Part shown: in pieces, positions 33,908 through 43,309 of the stretch
Layout of the letters: each line of letters opens with the position of its first letter
How positions within the stretch are numbered: position 1 is the stretch's first letter
Assembly: GCA_963837395.1 (NCBI GenBank)
Contig: CAWINI010000004.1
Span: forward strand, 558,001-622,000
Length of the DNA: 64,000 nucleotides
Direction: 5' to 3'
Origin: CAVZQN01 sp963837395
GTDB taxonomy: Bacteria; Acidobacteriota; HRBIN11; JAKEFK01
Notes under the pieces: model-generated
What the model saw: only the letters and a program-made list of their open reading frames with translations
What the model was told of the DNA's origin: nothing
Databases searched by the model: none
Translations under genes and position numbers: made by a program

Positions 33908-34657
33908 CTAAATTTCGAGTATCTCTCCAACCTCCGGAATCAAAACTTCTAATCCTGATTCAGCGATCAGCATCCGTATCTCAGCTAATTTATTCCGCCG
34001 AATATCACGCTGCAGATGTGTCAAGCACAATCGTTTTACACCTTCTTCTCGCGCCATCGGTATGACTTCACTAATTTGCGCATGCGATTTACTTTGAGTG
34101 TCGAAGTAATAAGCTTCGTGCACAAGCAGATCACATCCACGATAAAGGACGCGCGTGTTTGCGTTGAAGTTCCCATCACCACTGTAAGCATATCGCTTAC
34201 CATCAACACTCACCGCGAGCGCATAATTCAAAACCGGATGTGAACTCGGAGCAAATTCCAGCTTGGCGTTATGAAAATCAAAAGCCTCTTTCCATGAAAC
34301 TTCGCGGAAAACCAAATCGAATCCCAATTTTGGAATGATTCCTTCATATCCGAAATCGATCATCTGCAGAATCACATTTTGCATTCCTTGTGCGCAAACA
34401 ATTTCAATTTCACGTTTACGTCCGTCTTCAGCAAGGCGCGTTAAATACGATGGCAATCCAAAATAGTGATCAGCATGCCGGTGGCTGATGTAGATCGCAT
34501 CCAAATAATTTGGATCCCGATGTATTTTCCAAATTGAATGCGGCACAGCATAGCCGCAATCAATCAGCATCCGGAAATTATCCCATTCAAGAATTTGCGA
34601 ATTGTTCGGCAGCGTTTCATCAAACGCTTCACCGACTCCGATAAACTGCACTCTCAT
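33908..34657 (-). CDS. RNase Z-like metallo-beta-lactamase fold protein
   Basis: 249 residues. The metal motif ISHRHADHYFG, later His in SSHPVLNYA, Asp in AYSGDGNF and His in THLQRD match the RNase Z/arylsulfatase-like branch of the metallo-beta-lactamase superfamily. It lacks the long RNase Z flexible arm, so tRNA processing is not assured. It is divergent from the CocE-type gene. Confidence 0.82.
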   Translation of the reverse strand: MRVQFIGVGEAFDETLPNNSQILEWDNFRMLIDCGYAVPHSIWKIHRDPNYLDAIYISHRHADHYFGLPSYLTRLAEDGRKREIEIVCAQGMQNVILQMIDFGYEGIIPKLGFDLVFREVSWKEAFDFHNAKLEFAPSSHPVLNYALAVSVDGKRYAYSGDGNFNANTRVLYRGCDLLVHEAYYFDTQSKSHAQISEVIPMAREEGVKRLCLTHLQRDIRRNKLAEIRMLIAESGLEVLIPEVGEILEI

Positions 34658-34700
34658 ACGTTTGTGTTGTTACTCTTCAATAATATAATGAGGAACCATT

Positions 34701-36626
34701 ATGAAACTGACTAAATGTCTGTTTTCTCTCCTGGTCCTTTCAATATTTATCACTCAAGCGTTTGCGCAAGCCAGGTATCCAGATTTCCCCAGCGAGACGC
34801 CGGAAAAATTCAAACCTGCAACTGAGACCTGGGACTATATCAGGCGCATTGAAATGATCCCAATGCGTGATGGTGTGAAGTTGCACACAGTGATCCTTAT
34901 TCCCAAAGGTGCCAAAGGCGCTCCTATCTTGCTAACACGCACTCCTTATGATGCAGATGCACTCACAAGTCACAAGGAAAGCTCACATCTTGGACCGAAC
35001 TTACAAGGCTACGACAATCCTACGGATGTAATTGTGGAAGGCGGATACATCCGCGTGGTTCAAGACGTTCGGGGTAAACATGGTTCCGAAGGTGATTACA
35101 TTATGAATCGCCCTTTGCATGGATCTCAGAATCCTACGCCGGTTGATCATTCTACTGATACATACGACACAATCGACTGGCTGGTAAAAAATATTCCGGA
35201 AAGTAACGGTAAAGTCGGCATTCTGGGAATTTCTTACGATGGATTTTTGCCCCTGATGGCGCTTGTAAATCCGCATCCAGCATTGAAAGTGTCCGTTCCG
35301 ATGAATCCGATGGTTGATGGCTGGATGGGTGATGATTGGTTTCACAATGGCGCATTCAGACTGCAGAATTTGCCATACATTCTTCAACAAGAAGCCGATC
35401 GTAAAAACGATATCAAATGGTGGACGAATCATTTTGATGATTACGATACGTTCATGAATGCAGGATCCGCGGGTGAAGCTGGAAAGCTTTATGGTCTGGA
35501 GCAAGTTGGATTTTGGCGAAAAATTTTGGAGCATTCAACTTACGATGCATATTGGCGCGATCAAGCTGTCGATAAAATTTTGGCAGCACAACCGTTAGCT
35601 ATCCCGGTGATGCTAGTTCATGGACTCTGGGATCAGGAAGATATTTATGGCGCACTCGCAGTTTATAAAGCGATCAAACCGAAAGACAAAGAGAATGACA
35701 AAGTTTTTTTGGTAATTGGACCCTGGTTTCATGGTCAACAAATTCGCGAAGGAAGTTCACTTGGCGCAATAAAATTTGATAGCGATACTGCGCTCTATTT
35801 TCGGCAAAAAATTTTGCGTCCATTTCTAGATCAATATTTGAAGGATGGCGCACCAAAATCAGGACTTCCACCGGTGATGGCCTTTGAAACAGGAACAAAT
35901 GAATGGCGCCGTTTATCCGCATGGCCTACGGCTGAAAAACCTACACCGCTTTATCTTTCAAATGGACTGAAGTTAGGTTTCGATCCACCAAAATCCGGTG
36001 ATGCAGAATTTGATGAATACATTTCTGATCCTGCCAAGCCGGTCCCCTTTCTTGCACGTCCAATTCAAACAATGGGTTACGATGAGGGAATGAATTGGCG
36101 ACAATGGCTGGTTAGTGATCAACGCGAAGCGTCGGGACGTCCCGATGTTTTGGTTTTTATTTCCGATGTTTTAACAAAGCCGGTCAAAATTAGCGGAGAT
36201 GTAACTGCAAACCTCATTGCATCAACCAGCGGTACCGATTCTGATTGGGTTGTAAAAGTAATCGATGTTTATCCTGATGAAGTTGCCGCACAGCCGAAAA
36301 TGGGTGGATATCAACTGATGATCTCAGCAGATATTTTTCGCGGACGTTATCGCGAAAGTTTCGAAACTCCAAAAGCAATTCCATCCGATCAACCTTTGCT
36401 GTTTCGATTCGCTTTGCCAAATGCAAATCATGTATTTTTACCTGGCCATCGGATGATGGTTCAGATTCAATCAAGCTGGTTTCCACTTTACGATCGCAAT
36501 CCACAAACTTTCGTTCCCAGTATCTTTTGGGCAAAACCAGGTGAATACAAAAAAGCTATTCAACGAATTTACCATTCACCTGGAAAAGAAAGTTTTATTG
36601 AACTTCCAATCGTTAACACACCTTAA
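34701..36626 (+). CDS. Secreted CocE/NonD family hydrolase
   Basis: 641 residues with signal peptide (LFSLLVLSIFITQAFAQ). X-Pro dipeptidyl-peptidase S15-like catalytic domain with Ser in GILGISYDGF and acid/His near HGLWDQEDIYG and GPWFHGQQ. A C-terminal jelly-roll domain runs from about 450 onward. Related enzymes hydrolyse acyl esters or alpha-amino acid esters. It is followed four bases later by a secreted amidohydrolase, suggesting joint peptide or ester breakdown outside the cell. Confidence 0.9.
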   Translation: MKLTKCLFSLLVLSIFITQAFAQARYPDFPSETPEKFKPATETWDYIRRIEMIPMRDGVKLHTVILIPKGAKGAPILLTRTPYDADALTSHKESSHLGPNLQGYDNPTDVIVEGGYIRVVQDVRGKHGSEGDYIMNRPLHGSQNPTPVDHSTDTYDTIDWLVKNIPESNGKVGILGISYDGFLPLMALVNPHPALKVSVPMNPMVDGWMGDDWFHNGAFRLQNLPYILQQEADRKNDIKWWTNHFDDYDTFMNAGSAGEAGKLYGLEQVGFWRKILEHSTYDAYWRDQAVDKILAAQPLAIPVMLVHGLWDQEDIYGALAVYKAIKPKDKENDKVFLVIGPWFHGQQIREGSSLGAIKFDSDTALYFRQKILRPFLDQYLKDGAPKSGLPPVMAFETGTNEWRRLSAWPTAEKPTPLYLSNGLKLGFDPPKSGDAEFDEYISDPAKPVPFLARPIQTMGYDEGMNWRQWLVSDQREASGRPDVLVFISDVLTKPVKISGDVTANLIASTSGTDSDWVVKVIDVYPDEVAAQPKMGGYQLMISADIFRGRYRESFETPKAIPSDQPLLFRFALPNANHVFLPGHRMMVQIQSSWFPLYDRNPQTFVPSIFWAKPGEYKKAIQRIYHSPGKESFIELPIVNTP

Positions 36627-36630
36627 GCCT

Positions 36631-37893
36631 ATGAAACGTTTAATTCTTCTTGTTTGTTTCTTACTCAGTTCCAATCTTTTTTCACAAACAGATTCCATCA
36701 CCGTGATTCGTGCGGGAAATTTATTGAATCCGGAAGATGGAAGCCTTCGCAAGAATGCAATCATTGTTGTGCGCGGCGAAAAGATAGAGCAAGTCAGTGC
36801 TGAAGGAATTCCTGATGGCGCAAAAGTGATTGATCTTTCCGGTTATACCGTTCTGCCTGGCTTGATTGATAGTCATACTCACATCTTGTTACAGCCTGAA
36901 GATGAACGCGGCGCTCCTCCAGTCATCACAAAATCACAATCATTCAGAACTGTTCAAGGTGTAGCTGCTGCGAAAAAAGATTTGGAAGCCGGTTTCACTA
37001 CAATGCGCGATCTGGATAGTGAAGGCGCCGGTTTTGCGGATGTTGCAATTCGCGATGGAATCAACAAAGGAATTATTCCAGGTCCGCGGATGCTTGTGTC
37101 TACATTAGCTCTCACTATCACTGCTGGACACATGAACAACAGCGGGCTCAATCCTGATATTCAAATTCCGGAACCTTCAGCACTGGTTGATTCGCGCGAT
37201 GCCATGATTGCTGAAATACGTCGTCAAGTGAAGTATGGTGCGGACTGGATCAAACTTTATGCAACTGGAACTTTGAGGCATGTTGATCCGGTTACGATGG
37301 AACCTGTGAGTCAGGTGTCGCTGGAAGATGTGAAAGCGGCAGTAGTAGAAGCAAAACGCTGGCACCGCGATGTTGCTGCACATGCTTACGGTGGTGATGG
37401 CGCAAAGAATGCAATCAACGGAGGAGTGCGTTCGATCGAACATGGAATGTTGTTAGATGATGAAGGACTGAAGATGATGTTGGATAAGGGAACGTTCTGG
37501 TGTCCGACACTTTCCGTTTACATTCCTGAGACGAAAGAAGATGACACCGACTTACGGCGAAGAATTGTTGCACACCACAAAGAAGTTTTTCAGAAAGCGA
37601 TGAAGATGGGAATTAAAATCACATTCGGAACAGATGTTGGCGCTTTCGAACATGGAACTTCGGAACGCGAATTCGAACGGATGGTGGAATACGGAATGAC
37701 ACCACTGGATGCAATCCGTAGCGCAACAATCAGAGGTTCTCAATTGTTACGGATGGAAAAACAGATCGGGACAATTGAACCGGGAAAATTTGCCGACATT
37801 ATCGCGGTGAAAGGAAATCCACTGGATGATATATCCGCGCTGAAAACTGTTGTTTTTGTGATGAAAGCCGGCAAGGTCGAAAAATCGTTGTAA
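36631..37893 (+). CDS. Secreted metal-dependent amidohydrolase
   Basis: 420 residues from ATG 36631, with signal peptide (LILLVCFLLSSNLFS). Amidohydrolase ligands: HTH in LIDSHTHILL, bridging Lys in DWIKLYATG, His in AAHAYGG and SIEHGM, Asp in FGTDVGAF. It resembles Xaa-Pro dipeptidase/imidazolonepropionase-like members that cleave dipeptides or cyclic amides. It probably shares a transcript with the CocE-type hydrolase. Confidence 0.9.
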   Translation: MKRLILLVCFLLSSNLFSQTDSITVIRAGNLLNPEDGSLRKNAIIVVRGEKIEQVSAEGIPDGAKVIDLSGYTVLPGLIDSHTHILLQPEDERGAPPVITKSQSFRTVQGVAAAKKDLEAGFTTMRDLDSEGAGFADVAIRDGINKGIIPGPRMLVSTLALTITAGHMNNSGLNPDIQIPEPSALVDSRDAMIAEIRRQVKYGADWIKLYATGTLRHVDPVTMEPVSQVSLEDVKAAVVEAKRWHRDVAAHAYGGDGAKNAINGGVRSIEHGMLLDDEGLKMMLDKGTFWCPTLSVYIPETKEDDTDLRRRIVAHHKEVFQKAMKMGIKITFGTDVGAFEHGTSEREFERMVEYGMTPLDAIRSATIRGSQLLRMEKQIGTIEPGKFADIIAVKGNPLDDISALKTVVFVMKAGKVEKSL

Positions 37894-37894
37894 T

Positions 37895-38560
37895 TTATTT
37901 CGGTGTATTGCTTCGGGACTCGATCAGTTTTTTCTTAAGAGCATTCTCCGCTTGTTGCAAATTTTGTTTCACTTTCTTTTCAGGCTGGTCGAAAATCTCC
38001 GCAATTTCAGCGGTAGAAAATCCTTGCACGCGAGTGAGCACAAACGCATCGCGCCATGCCCGCGGTAACTCCGTCAAAATTTGATTTGCGAATTGCAGAA
38101 CCGCTTCACGCGATTCTGCAATTTGTTCCGGAGTTTCTGCTGTTGGATCTGCAACAACATCTTCCATCCGTAAATCTTCATCCGGCTGATAAAAATCAAG
38201 AGTTTCTTCACCCAATGTCACAACTTCTTCTTCAGGTGGTGTTTCCGGGATGTCTTCTTCTAAGTGAACAAACTCTTCGCGATCCTGTCGCAGCCTTCGA
38301 AGTTCATTCCTGGTGTACTTCATTGCTAACATCACCAACCAGCGATCCAGAGTCAACTTCGGTGGAGATTTTTTGTATTCTTCAAATGCATTGAGCACCA
38401 CCGCATCTACAACATCTTCCGGTGTAAGTTCATCTGACTTCAAATCGCCGGTGGCAAGATGATATTCAATCTCTTCGCGCACAAATCGATTGAAGCGCTC
38501 CAGATGGGGTTGAATCATTTTGAAAAACTGATCTCGTTGTTGATCTTCGTTTGAATCCAT
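37895..38560 (-). CDS. Sigma-70 family (ECF-like) RNA polymerase factor
   Basis: 221 residues. The region 2-like N-terminal half (VVDAVVLNAFEEYKKSPP...WLVMLAMKYTRNELRRLRQ) is separated by an acidic linker of about 60 residues from a clear region 4 (LPRAWRDAFVLTRVQGFSTA, EIAEIFDQPEKKVKQ helix-turn-helix). The long acidic linker is unusual. No anti-sigma factor adjoins it. It is convergent with the amidohydrolase and divergent from the PAP2 gene. Confidence 0.78.
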   Translation of the reverse strand: MDSNEDQQRDQFFKMIQPHLERFNRFVREEIEYHLATGDLKSDELTPEDVVDAVVLNAFEEYKKSPPKLTLDRWLVMLAMKYTRNELRRLRQDREEFVHLEEDIPETPPEEEVVTLGEETLDFYQPDEDLRMEDVVADPTAETPEQIAESREAVLQFANQILTELPRAWRDAFVLTRVQGFSTAEIAEIFDQPEKKVKQNLQQAENALKKKLIESRSNTPK

Positions 38561-38588
38561 ATGTCACCATTTCCATAATATTCCCCAA

Positions 38589-38630
38589 ATGACAAAAATG
38601 TAATGTTTCAGTCATTTTCTTGTAATTGCA
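38589..38630 (+). promoter_or_regulatory. CusR/CopR-like operator before the PAP2-regulator-kinase genes
   Basis: ATGACAAAAATGTAAT (38589-38604) is an imperfect palindrome close to the CusR box ATGACAA-N2-TTGTCAT. It is followed by TTCAGTCAT and GTAATT. The 42-base block matches the one at 41794 at 34 of 42 positions. Both lie ahead of genes of one two-component/efflux locus. Confidence 0.65.
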
Positions 38631-38678
38631 ATATGCAATACTTGCTCGAATTTTGTTCTTGGGGCATATAATTTGTTC

Positions 38679-39632
38679 ATGCGAAAAATCATTTGTGCCT
38701 TGCTAATTGTTATCCTATTACCTATTCCAGAGCTTTTAGCTCAGTCTGAAGAATCCACTCAAACTCAAGAATCACCTCAAACGAAGCCGGCAGAACCTAC
38801 CGAAACTCCAAGTTCGAAAACCGTTGTTCCACCGGAAGAAAATCCGTTCGAAGAATTTATTACCCCCGATTACACTTGCATGTTTTGTAGAGTCTACGCC
38901 GGGACATTACTTCAAGATGCAAAACATGTGGTGATCTTTCCGACCTACTACGATTCTAAGAAATGGCTGTTGTTTGGTGGCGCAGTTGGCAGCGTTTTTT
39001 TGGTCAGTGCATTTGATGATGATATTCAGGACGCAATCCAGCGGAACCGGAATAAAGTCACCGACAAAGCTGCAAGCATCATTAATCCTTTTGGATTTCA
39101 AGCAGCATATGCGGTGATCGCAGGAATCTACCTTCAAGGTGTATTTGCACATAATCCGAAATCAAAAGTTGTAGCTCTTGATGCTATTGCTGCAAGCGTG
39201 GTGTCATGGGGTGTAGGTGCTACACTTCTAAAAATTATCACTGGACGTGCGAGGCCTGAAAAAAATGAAGGCGCATTCCATTTCGATCCGTTTTCCACAA
39301 ACGGAGAAGACAATTCTTTCCCCTCAGGGCATGCTACACAGGCATTTGCTCTTGCTGCAGTTCTGTCATCTCACTACCATAGCAAATGGGTGTGGATCCC
39401 TTCTTACACTTTTGCGGGTTTGGTTGGGCTAGCACGAATGGATAAAAACAGACATTGGGCTTCTGATGTTGTTGGCGGCGCATTGCTCGGTACATTTATA
39501 GGTAAAGAGTTCGTTGTCTACAATCGCCGCAAGCGACGGGAACTTTCAATGCATGAGCACAAAGCTGAAATGACTTTGGTTCCATTGTCGGATGAACGCG
39601 GCAAAAGTATGAATCTGTTCATTCGATTCTGA
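38679..39632 (+). CDS. PAP2-family phosphatase
   Basis: 317 residues: signal peptide (MRKIICALLIVILLPIPELLA), a disordered Gln/Thr/Pro stretch, then a PAP2 domain with several membrane helices. The catalytic motifs KIITGRARP, PSGHATQ and ARMDKNRHWASD are complete. Substrates may be undecaprenyl pyrophosphate or phosphatidate. ATG 38679 is used. It lies between a CusR-like box and the response regulator, so it may respond to the same signal. Confidence 0.9.
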   Translation: MRKIICALLIVILLPIPELLAQSEESTQTQESPQTKPAEPTETPSSKTVVPPEENPFEEFITPDYTCMFCRVYAGTLLQDAKHVVIFPTYYDSKKWLLFGGAVGSVFLVSAFDDDIQDAIQRNRNKVTDKAASIINPFGFQAAYAVIAGIYLQGVFAHNPKSKVVALDAIAASVVSWGVGATLLKIITGRARPEKNEGAFHFDPFSTNGEDNSFPSGHATQAFALAAVLSSHYHSKWVWIPSYTFAGLVGLARMDKNRHWASDVVGGALLGTFIGKEFVVYNRRKRRELSMHEHKAEMTLVPLSDERGKSMNLFIRF

Positions 39633-39717
39633 TCCACAACCAAATCGATCTTGAGAATTGCTAACAATAAGCTGCAACTCCTATAATTAGCTTCATACCT
39701 GACTTGCCCAAATCCAA

Positions 39718-40397
39718 ATGCATATTCTGATCGTTGAAGACGAAAGAAAAACTGCCGCATTTCTGCGCAAAGGCTTGACCGAAAATCGTTTTGTAGTTGA
39801 CGTTAGTCACGATGGCGAAGAAGGCTTAGAGCTTGCCTTGACTCGGGAATATGATTTGTTGATTTTAGATGTCCTGCTTCCAGGGCGTGAAGGATGGTCA
39901 ATTCTTGCAGAACTGCGAAGAGCAGGCAAAAAAATTCCGGTTTTATTTCTAACTGCACGAGACCGCGTTGAGGATCGTGTAAAAGGTTTAGAGCTTGGGC
40001 CGATGATTATCTAATTAAACCTTTTGCATTTTCTGAACTTCTGGCACGGGTTCGTTCAATACTTCGCCGCGGATCCGGAGTACAGGAGCAAACCTTAAAT
40101 GTTTCCGATCTTCAGATTGATTTGCTTCGACGAAAAGTAAGTCGCGGTAGTAAACGCATCGATATGACTTCTAAAGAGTTTGCATTACTAAGTCTCTTAG
40201 CACGACGTTGTGGTGAAGTTTTATCCCGCACTTTAATTGCGGAACAAGTTTGGGATATGAATTTTGATAGCGGCACAAATGTTGTTGATGTCGCAATCCG
40301 CAGATTACGTGGAAAAGTAGATGACCCTTTCAACAACAAACTAATTCACTCTGTTCGCGGTGTTGGATATGTTCTCGAAGATCGTAAGCCTGATTAG
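39718..40397 (+). pseudogene. OmpR/PhoB-type (CusR-like) response regulator, frameshifted
   Basis: The receiver domain (LIVEDERKTA, phospho-Asp in LLILDVLLPGREG, LTARD) runs to LELG, then the frame breaks at GGG 39997-39999. One base later it resumes as DDYLIKPFAFSELLARV and the winged-helix output domain (TSKEFALLSLLARRCGEVLS, RRLRGKVDDP, HSVRGVGYVLE). Restoring one G gives the standard LGADDYL and a 227-residue CusR/CopR-class regulator. It overlaps the kinase gene. A homopolymer error or mutation is likely. Confidence 0.88.
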
Positions 40398-41781
40398 AAA
40401 ACCTTACAGTTCGTGGTCGATGACCGCAAAGCTAACACTGCTTTATAGCGTCACTGCAGCTTTGCTACTCTTTGTTGTGTCCGGTTTATTGTACTGGATC
40501 CTAATACGAGAGTTAGAAAAGGAAACAAATCAATTTCTTTCAACAAAAATGCAAATTCTTGAAAATACAATGAAAGAAACTCCATATGATGCTGAAGACT
40601 TACAAGAAGAAACAGAAACCCAAAGCGATTACGTTAAATATTATGTGCGGATTTTGGATGCGACCGGGCATGTCTTACAAGAAACCCCGGGTATGAGTCT
40701 ATTGGCTGAAAACTTACCGCTAAAACCAGAACCAGTTTGGGAAAGAGATATTCGAAAATTCAAAGACAAGAAGTTGTATCGTTTAGCGATCTCAAATGTA
40801 AAAAATGAATCGAACCAACTTCAATATGTCATTCAGGTGGCACTGAATATATCTCCGCAGCAAAATGTGATTGCAAATTACAGAACAAAGTTATGCCTTG
40901 TGCTCTTGTTCGGAATCTTATTATCAAGCTTTGTTGGAAATTTAGTAGCACGAAAAAGTATGGCTCCTTTGAATCGGCTTGCTAAAGCAGCACAGAATGT
41001 AACTATTACATCGCTGCAGAATCGAATGGGTACCGCTCCATGGCCTAAAGAACTCAACAAAGTAATACATGAATTTGATGCAATGCTTGAGCGGCTTGAG
41101 GATTCATTCAATCGTCTATCTCAATTTTCCGCAGATCTTGCGCATGAATTCAGAACGCCACTTAATAACATCAGAGGGGAAACAGAAGTAGCCCTCACCA
41201 GAATCAGAACACCTGAAGAGTATAGACAGGTGTTGGAATCAAGCCTTGAGGAATGTGAAAAACTTTCCAGCATGATTGATAATCTGCTATTTCTTGCACG
41301 CGCTGAAAATGTTCAGACTGTCATAAAAAAATCTGAATTATCTGCTGAAGCCGAAATAAAAGCTGTAAGTGAATTTTATGAAGCAATTGCAGCTGAACAA
41401 CAAATCACAATCACTTACGAAGGATCATCATCGATTTGTGCTGAACAAACTTTACTTCGCCGTGCTTTGAGCAACGTTCTGGCGAATTCACTTCAATCCA
41501 CTCCACGCGGTGGAAAAGTAATGATCTCAGTTCAACAAGACCATGGTGCATTTGTGGATATTAGTGTTCGCGATACAGGATGCGGCATAAGTCCTGAATT
41601 GCTGCCGAAAATTTTTGATCGATTTTACAGAGCAGATCAAAGCAACTCAAATCATAAACACGGGTCCGGCCTTGGACTGGCAATCGTGAAATCTATTATG
41701 GATCTGCATCGTGGCGAAGCTACAATAATGAGCGAAACAGGCAAAGGCACAACAGTAACGCTGCGTTTTCCCACTTTTTAA
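40366..41781 (+). CDS. Heavy-metal-type sensor histidine kinase
   Basis: 471 residues from ATG 40366 (ATG 40420 is possible). Two membrane helices flank a periplasmic domain of about 120 residues. Then come HAMP, a HisKA H-box (SADLAHEFRTPLNNIRGE) and an HATPase with N-box NVLANSLQ, G1 DTGCGI and G2 GSGLGLAI. Organisation and partner match CusS/CopS kinases. The start lies inside the regulator gene, so the pair is co-translated. The inducing ion or compound is not evident. Confidence 0.9.
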   Translation, partial: DMFSKIVSLIRKPYSSWSMTAKLTLLYSVTAALLLFVVSGLLYWILIRELEKETNQFLSTKMQILENTMKETPYDAEDLQEETETQSDYVKYYVRILDATGHVLQETPGMSLLAENLPLKPEPVWERDIRKFKDKKLYRLAISNVKNESNQLQYVIQVALNISPQQNVIANYRTKLCLVLLFGILLSSFVGNLVARKSMAPLNRLAKAAQNVTITSLQNRMGTAPWPKELNKVIHEFDAMLERLEDSFNRLSQFSADLAHEFRTPLNNIRGETEVALTRIRTPEEYRQVLESSLEECEKLSSMIDNLLFLARAENVQTVIKKSELSAEAEIKAVSEFYEAIAAEQQITITYEGSSSICAEQTLLRRALSNVLANSLQSTPRGGKVMISVQQDHGAFVDISVRDTGCGISPELLPKIFDRFYRADQSNSNHKHGSGLGLAIVKSIMDLHRGEATIMSETGKGTTVTLRFPTF

Positions 41782-41793
41782 TCTCCCTGAGTA

Positions 41794-41835
41794 ATGACAA
41801 ATTTGTAATCCTTCAGTCATATTCCGGTAATTACA
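41794..41835 (+). promoter_or_regulatory. CusR/CopR-like operator before the RND efflux operon
   Basis: ATGACAAATTTGTAAT (41794-41809) is a near-perfect palindrome, followed by TTCAGTCAT and GTAATTACA, conserved with the block at 38589. An imperfect inverted repeat (ATTTCTGTTAC / GTTACAGAAAT) follows directly. The rest of the spacer to 42076 has no evident gene. Confidence 0.68.
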
Positions 41836-42076
41836 TTTCTGTTACTTTGATTTTGTTACAGAAATTAATGTCGCTCTTTATTTTTCTACTGCATTCTTGA
41901 ATCGCTTTGTTACGCCCAGGAACAAAAGGATCAAAAATCAAATTCTTTTGCAGACGGGCAATCTATTTTTTAAGGGAATGATGATGGCGTTTCAATAGTA
42001 AAAGCATATTAATCGGGGCTTGGGATAGAACTCTAGATGATTAGAAATTTAGCAGTAGATCAACGCATTGACAATA

Positions 42077-43309
42077 ATGTTCCCTAAGCAAAATGTTGTA
42101 CTGACGCTTCTGATTTTCCTGCCGATTTTCAGCGTCTCCGCACAAATAATTCAAACCCAACCTCAGTCTTTAAGTCTGAACATCCGGCAAGCGATTCAAT
42201 ACACCATGGAGCACAATCCTGGTGTGGTTGTTTTGCAAAAACGTCGTGCGATTGCTGAAGCAGAAATTCGAATTGCAGAACAGTGGAACAATCCTGCGTT
42301 GATCACTGAGTATACACGCTCACAACCGAACTATTTTGTTGGTGCAGGATATCTGTTGGAACTTGGCGGAAAGCGAACTAACAGGATTGCCATTGCAAAA
42401 GGCGAAGCCGATCTTGCTCAATTAGCTTTAACTTCCGGACTTCGTCAGCTGCGTCATGATATTCGGGTTGCGTTTTATGAGGCATTTCAATCGCAAGAAC
42501 GGATGCAACAGATTTCAGTGTCGCATGATCTTGCTGAAAAGCTTCTCGAAATTTCGCGCGACAGATTTGAAGTGGGCGATGTTGCAAAATTCGAAGTATT
42601 GCAAACTGAACTGGAAGCAAAGCGGCGCGAAAATGATTTGAAAGTAGCAGAAAGCGAATCTAAATCCGCGTTCCTTCAGCTAAATACATTTTTGAATCGC
42701 GATCCGCAATCACCTCTAGAGTTGAATGGATCTTTTGAAGACAAGTCCGTAATCCCACCACTTGAAACGCTGGTGAATCAGGCGATTTCACAACATATCG
42801 AAATCCAAACCATCCAACATGAACTTATCGCAGAAGAAGCGCGGCTGGCGCTGGCAAAATCGGAAAGAATTCCGGATCTTGATCTTGAAGGTGGTACAGA
42901 AATTAATGATGCTGATTTTGAATACGGATGGAGAGCTGCATTGCGTTTGGAATTGCCTTTGTTCAATCAGCGCAAAGGTGAAATTGCACGTTCCAATGCT
43001 GCAACTGAAAATTTAAAAGCAGAATTGGAAGCAGCAAAGCAAAAAACGCGTGCTGAAGTTGAAAAAGCATATTTGAAAGTTGAAGCGTTAGAAAAACAAG
43101 TAGAAACATATCGAAATGAAATTCTTCCATCGGCAAAAGAAATTGAAGAACTATCACAAGAAAGTTATCACGAAGGTAAAACGGGATTGCTTTCAGCAAT
43201 TGATGCACAGCGCAATATGCACGAAGTAAGGCTCGAATATCTGACAGTGCTGATGGATTTTCAAACTGCGATAGCAGATCTCGAACAAGCTTCAGGAGCC
43301 GAACTATGA
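42077..43309 (+). CDS. TolC/CusC-family outer-membrane efflux protein
   Basis: 410 residues with signal peptide (VVLTLLIFLPIFSVSAQ). Two long alpha-helical, coiled-coil repeats follow the outer-membrane efflux protein pattern (IRQAIQYTMEHNPGVVVLQKR; a second repeat near 250-270). It forms the exit duct of the tripartite pump. ATG 42077 is chosen; TTG 42068 upstream is unlikely. It overlaps the adaptor gene by four bases. Confidence 0.9.
   Translation: MFPKQNVVLTLLIFLPIFSVSAQIIQTQPQSLSLNIRQAIQYTMEHNPGVVVLQKRRAIAEAEIRIAEQWNNPALITEYTRSQPNYFVGAGYLLELGGKRTNRIAIAKGEADLAQLALTSGLRQLRHDIRVAFYEAFQSQERMQQISVSHDLAEKLLEISRDRFEVGDVAKFEVLQTELEAKRRENDLKVAESESKSAFLQLNTFLNRDPQSPLELNGSFEDKSVIPPLETLVNQAISQHIEIQTIQHELIAEEARLALAKSERIPDLDLEGGTEINDADFEYGWRAALRLELPLFNQRKGEIARSNAATENLKAELEAAKQKTRAEVEKAYLKVEALEKQVETYRNEILPSAKEIEELSQESYHEGKTGLLSAIDAQRNMHEVRLEYLTVLMDFQTAIADLEQASGAEL

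Noticed and set aside
34016..36534. Long antisense frames across 34-37 kb and elsewhere
   Set aside because: They are shadows of strongly supported genes on the other strand, with no RBS or domain support.
39990..40005. Programmed frameshift in the response regulator
   Set aside because: The break removes one G from the conserved LGADDY segment in a short G run. No regulator of this class is known to need frameshifting.
42068..42073. TTGACA as a -35 box for the efflux operon
   Set aside because: It lies only nine bases before the chosen start codon, so a promoter there would begin inside the gene.
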